Below are positions 27,703-36,900 of a stretch of 64,000 nucleotides of DNA, piece after piece. The position numbers and the translations under genes are program-made. The DNA is from Palsa-459 sp963841965. GTDB taxonomy: Bacteria > Actinomycetota > Acidimicrobiia > Acidimicrobiales > RAAP-2. Under the pieces are notes generated by a model. That model was not told where the DNA came from and ran no database searches. It saw only the letters and a program-made list of their open reading frames with translations. The first letter of the stretch is position 1; every line of letters starts with the position of its first letter. Where the stretch lies: positions 173,603-237,602 of the forward strand of contig CAWJES010000013.1 of the NCBI GenBank assembly GCA_963841965.1, given 5' to 3'.

Positions 27703-28833
27703 ATGGCCGCGCAGATGACCCACCCGGAGCACAGGCATGTGCTTGTGCGCGCGATCCTGGCGGTCGCAGCCGCTGGCTGCGTGGCAGCGGGCGCGCTCCC
27801 CGCTGGTGCGGCCGCCCACTCGGCGCCGGTGGTGACGCCCTCGGGCGTGCGGGGGATCGTCGCTGCCTACAGTGCGGCGAACAACCATGCGAACGAGACG
27901 GAGAGCGAGGCGGTCCAGGCCCGAGACGAGGTTGGCACCGCGGCGACAGTCGACGACGTCGGGTTCGTCACGAATCTCCGCGCCGGCATCCGCTATGAGG
28001 GCGCGGGTGCGCAGACGTACGTCCCCTTCACGCTTGCGCCATTCGAGAGTTCGGTACCCGAGCAGTCGACCTACCCGGCATCGATGCTCGTCGCGTCGCA
28101 CACGGTCACCGCGAAGGGCTCGGCGTCGTCCGGGGCGTGCGGGTCGGCGGACCAGCTGAGCGTGTTCGAACGGACCGGCTCGTCATCCCCGTGGCGCGTC
28201 GGGCTCTACGCCTACCTGAACAAGGATTTCCCGCGATTCGCCTCGAACTCGAAGGGGTTCGCCCCACCCGTTGCGGCGAAGTCCCTCGAGTACGCCCCCG
28301 GCACGATCGAGTCGGCCGTCGCACGAGCGCTGCAGCACTACGCGGTGACCGGGGCGCTGGCCCAGAACCTGACTGCGCAGGACCTGTCCGGCTCGAAGCA
28401 CTGCTGGAGCCTGGGCGACCCACGCGCGATCCAGAAGACGGAGGCGAAGCAGAAGATCGACACGTCCTTCACCTACCTGCCGTTCTCGAAGGGGGACATC
28501 CATCTGGCTGCGGTCCCGGGGCACGGTGCGGTCGTCACGTTCAGCATCAAGATGGTGACGACGTTCCAGGCGAACTCACCGTCGGGCTTCGTCACGTTCT
28601 CGAGCACGCATGGGGATCCGGGGTCCTACCTGCTCGCCGCGGGGACCTACGTCTCGGCGACCTTCCCGTCAGTGTGCATGGTGGTGGCCGCGGATCCGCA
28701 GCGGGGCAGCACGGCACCGCCCACCGGTTCGATCCCCAGGCTCATCGGCGGCTCCTGCAGCCCCCTCCTGGCGACCGGCATCGCGTACAAGCCGGCTGCC
28801 CCGCCGATCAAGGCCGGCATTACCTTCCACTGA
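27703..28833 (+). CDS. Secreted hypothetical protein, about 376 aa
   Basis: The ATG at 27703 (MAAQM...) is preferred over the in-frame GTG at 27685 because AGAAGA lies just upstream. A signal peptide is clear (hydrophobic ILAVAAAGCVAAGALPAGAAA). The mature protein has few cysteines and no domain I recognise. It follows the second sedolisin in the same orientation, behind its own promoter and hairpin leader. Extracellular, function unknown. Confidence 0.75.
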   Translation: MAAQMTHPEHRHVLVRAILAVAAAGCVAAGALPAGAAAHSAPVVTPSGVRGIVAAYSAANNHANETESEAVQARDEVGTAATVDDVGFVTNLRAGIRYEGAGAQTYVPFTLAPFESSVPEQSTYPASMLVASHTVTAKGSASSGACGSADQLSVFERTGSSSPWRVGLYAYLNKDFPRFASNSKGFAPPVAAKSLEYAPGTIESAVARALQHYAVTGALAQNLTAQDLSGSKHCWSLGDPRAIQKTEAKQKIDTSFTYLPFSKGDIHLAAVPGHGAVVTFSIKMVTTFQANSPSGFVTFSSTHGDPGSYLLAAGTYVSATFPSVCMVVAADPQRGSTAPPTGSIPRLIGGSCSPLLATGIAYKPAAPPIKAGITFH

Positions 28834-28835
28834 GA

Positions 28836-28934
28836 TCAGTACCGACGGCGCCTGTGGCGCTGGAAGAAGGTCATCGCGACGATGACGAGGAATCCGACGG
28901 AGATGACAACCCAGATGACCGCACCTGTTCCCAT
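28836..28934 (-). CDS. Tiny single-pass membrane protein, 32 aa
   Basis: ATG 28934 to TGA 28836. Residues 4-24 are one hydrophobic helix (GAVIWVVISVGFLVIVAMTFF), followed by a strongly basic end QRHRRRRY, the positive-inside pattern of a real single-pass protein. It ends 3 bp from the convergent secreted gene's stop. Too short for homology calls; accepted on topology and fit to the gap. Confidence 0.45.
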   Translation of the reverse strand: MGTGAVIWVVISVGFLVIVAMTFFQRHRRRRY

Positions 28935-28971
28935 CCCTGCAACCTAGGCAACAGCGAACCGGCGCGCAGCG

Positions 28972-29607
28972 TCAGCGGCTCGGGTCCTCCCAGACCGTCC
29001 ATCCGAGCAGCGAGATCGCCGTTGGAGCTCGGCCCGCGTGGAACGCCTCGGGACGCAGGTGCGCGGGGTCCAGTGCGGCGCATCGCCAGGTCCCGTTGCG
29101 GCCGCCGGACCACAGCGCCGGCGACTCGAGCGAGGCGGGGTCGTAGTCGCTGTCGTCGCCCGAGGAGGCCTTGGCGAAGGCCTCCTTGGCTGACCACCAG
29201 TCCGTGAGCGTGCGGGCCCGTGTGCTGACGCTGAGTGAAGCGAGCAGTGAGCGCTCGGCGGGCGTCGCCACCGCCTCGACGAGCCGACCGAGATCGACCT
29301 CTGAGAACTCGTCGGGCGCGAGGGAGCGCTCGAGGTGGACGCCGATGCGCCCTGTCCAGCCGGCGACGACGGCGGTGGCCGCATTGAACGAGCTGCTCCA
29401 GTGGGGGAAGCGGTTGGTCCGCGCGGCCCGGGCCACCTGCTCGAGGCGCATCTCATCGCGGTTGGTGAACACGGTCACAGCCGGGCCGCGATCGGGCCAC
29501 GCGATCCATGAGGTCGTGCCTGAGTCGGGGGAGGCCGCAAGCCCGAGGTCGTGCGCATCATGCTCGGTGCCAAGTGGCTCTTGGAGTCTGATGCTGTGCA
29601 ACACCAT
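28972..29607 (-). CDS. 4'-phosphopantetheinyl transferase (Sfp type)
   Basis: 211 aa. The Sfp-type signature is present in two parts: IGVHLE at residues 88-93 and WWSAKEAFAK around K141-E142. The enzyme moves phosphopantetheine from CoA onto carrier proteins. The usual GVDIE motif reads GVHLE: the metal-binding aspartate is replaced by histidine at residue 91, which may affect Mg binding. Start ATG 29607 has GAGAGG upstream. No polyketide or peptide synthase genes are near. Confidence 0.75.
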   Translation of the reverse strand: MVLHSIRLQEPLGTEHDAHDLGLAASPDSGTTSWIAWPDRGPAVTVFTNRDEMRLEQVARAARTNRFPHWSSSFNAATAVVAGWTGRIGVHLERSLAPDEFSEVDLGRLVEAVATPAERSLLASLSVSTRARTLTDWWSAKEAFAKASSGDDSDYDPASLESPALWSGGRNGTWRCAALDPAHLRPEAFHAGRAPTAISLLGWTVWEDPSR

Positions 29608-29882
29608 GGGGTTTCCTCTCGGGGGACCCCCAAATCCTCACACAGGGACCACTCAGTTTTGTGTCACCCCCGCAGGCGGATTGTGAAGATTCGAACGTCG
29701 CGGGTCGTGGGCTGCCTGGTATGCGATCGGCATGGAGGAGGTGTGGCACGCGGAATCCGCACCACGAGGCCCCTTCGGGGCAGCCGAACAGGAGCGACTC
29801 CACGTGTCGAACCCCTGGTCACGGTCTGCCCACCGTGGTGCTGGTTCTGTCTGCGCCGCGTCGGAGCCAGCCGCTCCGTCGG

Positions 29883-30791
29883 TCAGGGAGTCCGATCCCG
29901 CTCTCTCGGTCCCGGCAGGACGAACCGGAGGGCCGTGGCTGCAACGGTCACGGCGGGACGCACGACGAACGTGTCGACAAGCGGGAGGGCTGGAATCTCG
30001 AGGTCGCGCCGCGCCCATCCTGGAAGCACGCCGACGCCAGCCGCGACGATCGTGGCGTACGTGACGCGATCCTGTGGGGACCTCGCGACGCCGCGGAGCA
30101 CGAAGTTCCTCGCGGCCCTCCCGGCGTCGGTCATGCGGAGCTCCGAGCGGAACCCCTCCAGCCGGGCGTCGAGCTCGACTTCCGTCATCGGCGGACCGGG
30201 AATCCCGAGGTCGCGCGCGACGATGGCCATCTCGGCCACGTACTGGTCCGCCAACGCTGAGGTCACGGTCGTCGGTCCGTAGGCACGGGCGGCCGCCAGG
30301 AACATGGTCACCTCTGCGATGTGGACCCACTCGAGCAGGTGCGGGTCGTTCGCGGCGTAGGGGACCCGTTCGTCCGTGAATCCGACGACCCCCTCATGCA
30401 CAGACCTCACACGTTCGACGGCAGCAAGCGCATCGGTCCGTGAGCCGAAGGTCGTGATGCCGACGAAATTCGCCGTCAGGCGAAGGCGGCCGAGCGCGTC
30501 CTCCTCGTATCGCGAGTGATCCGCCACGCCCGCCATCGCGCCGGGGTGGAGCATCTGCAGCAGCAGCGATGCGATGCCGCCGATGAGCATGGCGGGCAGA
30601 TCTGCGTGAATCCGCCGCGCAGCACCTGCAACCGGCAGGTACGAGAGCTCCTCATCGAAGCATGCGGGCTGTGGCGAGCCCCGCAGGCCGATCGAGTCGC
30701 GCACCCGACGGCCGATCTGCCCTCGCACGGCGTCGAAGGCGTCCCCGACGAAGGCCTCGCCCTCACGGCGCGCCTCCTCGAGCAACTGCAT
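29883..30791 (-). CDS. DUF2236 / MpaB-type oxygenase family protein
   Basis: 302 aa. Family signs are LLLQMLHPGAMAGVADHS, the TTFGS turn, and the WVHIAEVTMF helix carrying the conserved histidine. Related proteins include the heme-containing latex-clearing protein and fungal MpaB. Here the substrate is unknown. The gene is separated from the transferase by 275 bp without a supported gene. It is divergent from the saccharopine-dehydrogenase-like gene. Confidence 0.85.
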   Translation of the reverse strand: MQLLEEARREGEAFVGDAFDAVRGQIGRRVRDSIGLRGSPQPACFDEELSYLPVAGAARRIHADLPAMLIGGIASLLLQMLHPGAMAGVADHSRYEEDALGRLRLTANFVGITTFGSRTDALAAVERVRSVHEGVVGFTDERVPYAANDPHLLEWVHIAEVTMFLAAARAYGPTTVTSALADQYVAEMAIVARDLGIPGPPMTEVELDARLEGFRSELRMTDAGRAARNFVLRGVARSPQDRVTYATIVAAGVGVLPGWARRDLEIPALPLVDTFVVRPAVTVAATALRFVLPGPRERDRTP

Positions 30792-31016
30792 GGGGGCACC
30801 CTACGGGTCTGGCGGCAGTGCTTCAGTCGGCGTGGGCGTTCGGCCGCACGCGACACCGCCACGCAGCGCGCCGTTGGCGGGGACAAGACACAATCAGACG
30901 CTCTCCGGTGCGTGACCAACCGCAGGGACGACGACGTCCCTCCCGTCAAGCGAGGCCTCGTCGCCATCCTAGAGTCGGTGTTCAGAGGTGGTCGAAGGCC
31001 CACCCGGAAGGGAACC

Positions 31017-32228
31017 ATGCGTGTCCTGGTCGTCGGTGCCGGCGGAGTGGGAAGTGCGTTTGCGGGCATCGCTGCCCGTCGAGGGAGTTTCGAGCACGTC
31101 GTCGTCGCCGACTACGACGGGGATCGTGCCAGCCGGGTGGCAGAGGCTGCCGGGAAAGGCTTCGTGGGCGTCACGATCGACGCGTCCGACGAGGCGTCGA
31201 TCAAGGCCCTGCTCGACGAGGAGCGCTGCGACGCGGTCCTGAACGCGGTCGATCCGAGGTTCGTGATGCCGGTCTACCGTGCCGCCCTCGATGCGGGCGT
31301 GACGTACCTGGACATGGCGATGTCCCTCTCGCACCCCGATCCCGAGCTGCCCTACGAGCGCACCGGCGTGAAGCTGGGCGACGAGCAGTTCGAGCTCGCG
31401 GCGACGTGGGAGGAGCGCGGCCTGCTCGCGCTCGCGGGCATCGGCGTCGAGCCGGGGCTGTCCGACGTGTTCGCGCGCTACGCGTCAGACCGACTCTTCT
31501 CGTCGATCGACGAGATCGGTGTCCGCGACGGCGGCAACCTCATCGTCGACGGCTACGACTTCGCGCCCACCTTCTCAATATGGACCACGATCGAGGAGTG
31601 CCTCAACCCTCCGGTCATCTGGGAGCGCGACCGTGGCTGGTTCACGACCGAGCCGTTCAGCGAACCTGAGGTGTTCACGTTCCCCGAGGGAATCGGCCCG
31701 GTCACGTGCGTCAACGTGGAGCACGAAGAGGTCTACCTCATGCCGCGCTGGCTGGACGTCGGTCGCGCGACGTTCAAGTACGGCCTCGGCGAGGAGTTCA
31801 TCGACGTCCTGAAGACGATCCACCTCCTCGGCCTCGACAAGACGAAGAAGGTCCAGGTCGGCAGCGTCGAGGTCTCGCCGCGCGACGTCATCGCCAAGTG
31901 CCTCCCCGATCCCGCCGAGCTCGGGCACCTGATGCACGGGCTCACCTGCGCGGGCACCTGGGTGAAGGGCACCGGCGTCGATGGCGCGCCGAGGGAGGTC
32001 TACCTCCACCAGGTGGTTGACAACGACTGGTCGATGTCGGAGTACGGCGCCCAAGCGGTCGTGTGGCAGACGGCATTGCACCCGGTCCTGGCGCTCGAGC
32101 TGATCGAGTCGGGGACGTGGACGGGCGCGGGACTGCTCGGTCCCGAGGCACTGCCGGCAGACCCCTTCCTCGAGCTGCTGAGCACCAGCGGCGCGCCGTG
32201 GAGCATCGAGGAGCGGAGCGCCAGCTGA
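31017..32228 (+). CDS. Saccharopine dehydrogenase-like NAD(P)-binding protein
   Basis: 403 aa from ATG 31017 (GGAAGGGAACC site). The N-terminal Rossmann motif VLVVGAGGVGSAFAGIAA, then DAVLNAVDPRFVMPVYRAAL and the conserved GIGVEPGLSDVFARY identify the saccharopine dehydrogenase / carboxynorspermidine dehydrogenase group, which reduces imine adducts of amino acids. The exact substrate cannot be assigned; lysine-pathway partners are not adjacent. Confidence 0.85.
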   Translation: MRVLVVGAGGVGSAFAGIAARRGSFEHVVVADYDGDRASRVAEAAGKGFVGVTIDASDEASIKALLDEERCDAVLNAVDPRFVMPVYRAALDAGVTYLDMAMSLSHPDPELPYERTGVKLGDEQFELAATWEERGLLALAGIGVEPGLSDVFARYASDRLFSSIDEIGVRDGGNLIVDGYDFAPTFSIWTTIEECLNPPVIWERDRGWFTTEPFSEPEVFTFPEGIGPVTCVNVEHEEVYLMPRWLDVGRATFKYGLGEEFIDVLKTIHLLGLDKTKKVQVGSVEVSPRDVIAKCLPDPAELGHLMHGLTCAGTWVKGTGVDGAPREVYLHQVVDNDWSMSEYGAQAVVWQTALHPVLALELIESGTWTGAGLLGPEALPADPFLELLSTSGAPWSIEERSAS

Positions 32229-32231
32229 GCG

Positions 32232-32384
32232 TCAGCGCACCTTGCGGGGAAGGAGCGCGCCGATCAGCCAGAACAGTGGGACGAAGAGTCCGACGAGGAA
32301 CATGATCCAGTGCCCCTTGCGGATCGACATGATCCCGAGCGTGACGAGCAGCACGAAGTAGATCGCCCCGAGTATGAGTGCCAT
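32232..32384 (-). CDS. Small two-helix membrane protein, 50 aa
   Basis: ATG 32384. Two hydrophobic helices (ILGAIYFVLLVTLGIMSI and IMFLVGLFVPLFWLIGALL) are separated by RKGHW and end in the basic PRKVR. Convergent with the preceding gene (3 bp between stops). Resembles small PLDc_N/YvlD-like membrane proteins in shape, but no family is assigned. Confidence 0.65.
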   Translation of the reverse strand: MALILGAIYFVLLVTLGIMSIRKGHWIMFLVGLFVPLFWLIGALLPRKVR

Positions 32385-32510
32385 GCGTCTCCCTTCGTTC
32401 CCTCCAAGGCTACGAACTCGCCTGGACCGAGTCGATCCGCCGGCGCGCGAGGCAGTCGCATGCCTCTGAACGAGAAGCAGTCGCGGACGGGGCTCTTGTG
32501 GGAGGAACAC

Positions 32511-32539
32511 CTCGAGCCATCCGGGAGGGATGGCTCGAG
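32511..32539. repeat. Hairpin, 12-bp perfect stem
   Basis: Arms 32511-32522 (CTCGAGCCATCC) and 32528-32539 are exact inverted copies around a 5-nt loop. It lies about 125 bp upstream of the small membrane gene at 32384 and downstream of the DUF4337-like gene, both minus-strand. No T-run follows on the minus strand, so terminator activity is uncertain. Confidence 0.5.
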
Positions 32540-32579
32540 CGGACAGGGTCGGAGTGGATAGTGCCGGTGAGCGCGGGAC

Positions 32580-32615
32580 CTCAGATCTGGGGCTCGGGGT
32601 CTCAGATCTGGGGCT
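32580..32615. repeat. Paired 15-bp direct repeat containing CAGATCTG
   Basis: CTCAGATCTGGGGCT occurs at 32580-32594 and again at 32601-32615, a 21-bp spacing or two helical turns. Each copy contains the palindrome CAGATCTG. That spacing and the embedded dyad look like a tandem operator, possibly for the minus-strand gene at 32232-32384. No regulator is identifiable. Confidence 0.45.
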
Positions 32616-32646
32616 TCGGTGCGGTGATCAGCACGACCACCGCAAA

Positions 32647-33304
32647 TCACAGGATGCAGAAGGCGACGGAGATCAGCCCGACTCGCAGCTCGCGGTACCG
32701 GAAGTGCCCGCTGATCCCAACGAGGAAGAGCACGGTCGCGAGATACACCGTCGTGAGGACGTAGTTGTCCGAGTACCCCGCGGTCGACGCACCCAGTGCC
32801 GCGAGGTGCGTTGCCTTCGCATCGAGCGCGTTCGAGAGGGCGAGCTCGGGATGCTTGTACTGGGGCATGTACGTCGGGCCCGGAGGCGCATGCGGATTGT
32901 TCATCGGGTCCGTGGAGATCCACGCATCGAATGCGACCGCGAAATGCGGACGGAATCTTCGCTCTGCGACCCGCTCCGCCTGCCTGTTACCGGCGACGTA
33001 GGCGGTGAACCATGCATTGAACGTCGACGCATCGAAATGCTTGAGCGTGTTCGCATCGAGGTTTGCCTGGGTCGACAGGTTGCGAGCGGTGGAGGATTGC
33101 GCGAGGTAGAGGCGCGAGTCGGTCCCCCCACTTCGCAGACGAGAAGCCTGACCAGGCGGCAATGACCGCGACAATTGCGAGGAGGACCGCCTCAATGATC
33201 GAGATCGTCCGGTCGTTCCTTTCTCGGAAGGAGTCCTCCTTGGCCGCCTCCGCATGCTCCCCGAGACTCTTACCCACCTCCACTGGGGACAGTCCCTCCG
33301 CCAT
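32647..33304 (-). pseudogene. DUF4337-like membrane protein, frameshifted
   Basis: ATG 33304 begins MAEGLSPVEVGKSLGEHAE and runs through a hydrophobic helix to FSSAKWG, after which the frame leads to an early stop. The continuation (TDSRLYLAQSSTARNLSTQ, then two more hydrophobic segments) is in another frame. The break coincides with a run of six C at 33124-33129; one base fewer would restore one continuous protein of about 219 aa. The FSSAKWG motif after the first helix suggests DUF4337. A homopolymer sequencing error is as likely as a true mutation. Confidence 0.7.
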
Positions 33305-33986
33305 CAGTGCCTCCTCGTGCCTGCCGACGGGCGACGCCGCCGCGGGGAACCGATCGCCCGTCCGATCGGCTGATCGTCATCCGCCACCGACGAGAATCGG
33401 GCAACGCCCCGAGGTCCGGTTTCGGGGCGACCGCGTTCGATCAAAGTGGAACCAGCAAGTGAAGATCGACAGCTGCGCGCAGATCGAGATGCTCGAGTCG
33501 CGTGCACGCCCATTCACACACATATATATGTGTGCATTCGATGAGGCGGAACGACGACGTGTGTCTCATCATGTGACCGAGGACGTCGTGGGTTCGCGGC
33601 GGCCGTTCACGATCGCGCGGGCATTCCTCGTCGGCCTCGCTGACGCGCGCGACGAGTTGGCACGACGACGCGTCCGGCCAACGGCTCCACATCGGGCAGA
33701 TGCCTGTCCACGAGCACTGATTCACGCCGTCGATGAATCACCTTCAGTGGTGCACGCCGCGAGACTTGCTTCGAGGATTGCCCGGAGTGCTACGGTGAGT
33801 ATCTCGGTGTCCAGAAAAGACCTACGGCTGAGCTGGGGTCTGCACGGAGAGCCGGTGCCGACGGGAGCCAGATCCCCGTTCGGATGATCATTGTTCCAAT
33901 AAAACCCCTGTGCTATGTTCATGTCGCGGACGCACCGATAGTCGGCGCGCAACCGACAGGGCCTCAATTCCAAGAAGGAGATCAAT
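33305..33986. other. 680-bp stretch without a supported gene
   Basis: Several open frames exist but none has a ribosome site with credible protein composition. Base composition is more mixed than in the flanks. It holds an 18-bp palindrome at 33517-33534 (CACACATATATATGTGTG) and, at its right end, the promoter of the FN3 gene: TTGTTC at 33891-33896, 17-bp spacer, TATGTT at 33914-33919. The middle may be a degraded gene. Confidence 0.5.
33891..33919 (+). promoter_or_regulatory. Candidate promoter of the FN3-array gene
   Basis: TTGTTC (33891-33896), 17 bp, TATGTT (33914-33919). Each hexamer matches the vegetative consensus at 4 of 6 positions, with ideal spacing. A leader of about 60 nt would follow, ending in the strong AAGGAG site before ATG 33987. 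Confidence 0.5.
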
Positions 33987-36900
33987 ATGCGAGCGAGTCT
34001 GTACCGCAAGGTCGCGGTTGGATTGACAGCATCCTTGGTGGTCGCGTTTGGCTTTGCGGTACCCGCAGCCTTCGCCAACCCCCCCGTGACACCGGGAGCG
34101 CCGACAGGGCTCACCGCTGAGAACGCCACAGGCACCTCGGTTGGTCTCTACTGGACCGCGCCGGCGAACCAGGGCACCGCTCTCCCGTTCATGGGATACA
34201 ACATCTACATGTCGACGACGTCGGGTGGTGAGGCCAACCCGCCTGTCAACGGCAACACGCTCATCACCGCTCCGGGCACCATGGGTGCCCCCGTCGTCGT
34301 CACCGGCCTCAGCGCCGGAACGACCTACTACTTCACGGTGCAGGCAGTGAACGCGGGAGGGCCCTCCGCGAGCTCCAACGAGGCATCGGCGACGACCACC
34401 GCCACAGCCCCAGGAGCGCCCACTGCCGTGACCGCGACCGCAGGCGTGTCCGCAGCATCGCCGCCCGTTCCCAACGTGACTATCGCGTGGACGGCACCAG
34501 CGGCCACCAACGGCTCGGCGCTGATCGGCTACTACGTCGTCGTCTACGACGTCACCACGAGCACGACGCTCGGATCGATCGGCGTCGCCGCCCCGGCGAC
34601 GTCGTACACATGGGCGTCACCGACACCCGGGACCACCTACTCCTTCACGGTTGAGGCCGTCAACGGCGTCGGCACCGGCCCCGCATCGGCAGCTTCGGCA
34701 GCCGTGACTCCCGACACATCACCTCAGGCACCAATGCTTGGTGCTCCGAGTTACCCGGCCGGCTCTGAAGTGCAGCTCGGCTGGACCACCCCGGTCAACA
34801 CCGGATCCGCGATCCTCGGGTACAACGTGTACCAGGGCACCACCGCCGGCGGCGAGGGCTCAGCCCCGATCAACGGCTCCGTCCTCATCGTGCCGAACGA
34901 CCTCGTCGTGACCGGTCTCAACGACGGCAGCACGTACTACTTCAAGGTCGCCGCAGTCAACGCCAGCGGAGCCGGGACCCAGTCCAACGAGCAGAGCGCG
35001 ACCCCGACCGGTCCTCCGGGCGCAGCCACTGGCGTCACCGCCGTCGCCGCGTACGAGTCGGCAACGGTCTCATGGACCGCACCGTCGAACAACGGTGGCG
35101 CGACCAACCCGCTGACCTACAACATCGAGGCGCTCGTGTGGAACGGCACTTCGTGGGTCAACTGGACGAGCTTCAACGGCGAGCCGGGTCCGACCTTCAC
35201 CTTCCCGACCGGATCGCTCAACAACGGCTCGCTCTACCAGTTCGTCGTCACCTCGCAGAACAGCGGTGTCAACAACAGCGGCAACGGCCCTGCGTCGGCA
35301 CCGTCCAACTCGGTGACCCCGCTGGTGTCGGCACCGTCCGCACCAACGGGCTTGGGCGTCACGGGCACGACTACTTCCTCCGTGAGCCTGGAGTGGAACG
35401 CACCGGCCAACTCCGGTGACGGCACTGCCCCCACGTACAACGTGTACGTGGCCACGACCCCGGGCGGCGAGAACTACACGCAGCCCCCGGCGAACGGCGC
35501 CACGCCGATCACCGGCCAGAGCACAACGATCAACGGCCTTACGAATGGGACCACCTACTACTTCACGGTCGTCGCGATCAACGCGCTGACCCCTCCGGCG
35601 AACGCATCGACACCGTCGGCTGAGGTCTTCGGGATCCCTGGTGGCGCAGTGCCCAGCGCGCCGACCGGCGTCGCGGCCGCAGCATCCGGCACCGCCGGGA
35701 CCGCAGCGTCCGTGAGCTTCACGGCTCCCGCGAGCAGCGGTGCGTCTGCAGTTGTCGACTACGTCGTGACGCCGTACATCGGCGCCGTGGCGCAGCCCAC
35801 CACGGGCGGAGCATCGTCCCCGATCGTGGTCATGGGACTCACCCCAGGCACGACGTACACCTTCACGGTGACCGCGTACAACGCGGCAGGCCCGTCGGCA
35901 GCGTCGGCAGCGTCGGCTCCCTTCACGCCGTCGACCACGCCAGGCTCTCCGACAGGTGTCGGGGCGGTCCAGCTGACCATCAACGGACCGACGACCGTCA
36001 ACTGGGCGGCCCCAGGCAACACCGGCGGTGCACCGATCGTCGGATACGGCGTCACGCCAGTCGACGTCACGACCGGCAACACGCAGCTGCCGACCGTGGA
36101 GTTCGCCTCCACCTCGACCACCCAGTCGATCTCGGGGCTCACAAACGGGAACTGCTACCTGTTCATCATCACGGCAGCAAACGCCAACGGGGCTGGATCC
36201 AACAGCGCACCGGGCCCGAACTTCCCGACCGGCTACTGCACCTCGGGTGCGCCGCAGCCGCCGACCAACGTCCTCGCGACCGCCGGCAACGCCTCGGTCT
36301 CGCTGTCCTGGACGGCGCCTGCCAACGACGGGAACCTGGCCATCGGTGCCTACGTCATCACGCCCTACATCGGGACGACGGCCCAGACGCCGATCACCAA
36401 CCTCGGTAACGGGACCTCGACGAACATCACGGGCCTGACCAACGGCACTACCTACACCTTCACGGTGCAGGCAGTGAACTCGGGCGGCGACAGCGCAGCG
36501 TCAGCCCCGTCCGCAGCGGCAACGCCGTTCGGCGTGGTCGTGAGCCCGCCGACCGCGGTGACTGCAACGGCCGGGAACACGGCAGCGACGGTCACGTGGA
36601 CGGCACCCGCCAACAACGGCGGATCGCCGATCACGAACAACCTCATCAACGTCTACTCGGCGGCCACAGCTGCGGGCCCCTTCACCCTCTGGGAGAACGT
36701 CGCGACCGGTTCGGCCGCGACGACCTACACGGTGACGGGCCTGACCAACGGAACGTTCTACGAGTTCGCAGTCGCAGGCGTGAACGTCTCGGGGACCGGC
36801 CCATACTCGGCCAACTCGAACGCAGTCTCGCCAGCGGCAACGCCGAACGCTCCGACTGGTCTCGGTGCACTCGCCGGTAACGGCAACGCCACGCTCGCCT

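Noticed and set aside
33063..33887. A 274-aa plus-strand frame over the DUF4337-like gene and the gap
   Set aside because: Its first part is antisense to a recognisable protein and its remainder lacks conserved features or a start signal.
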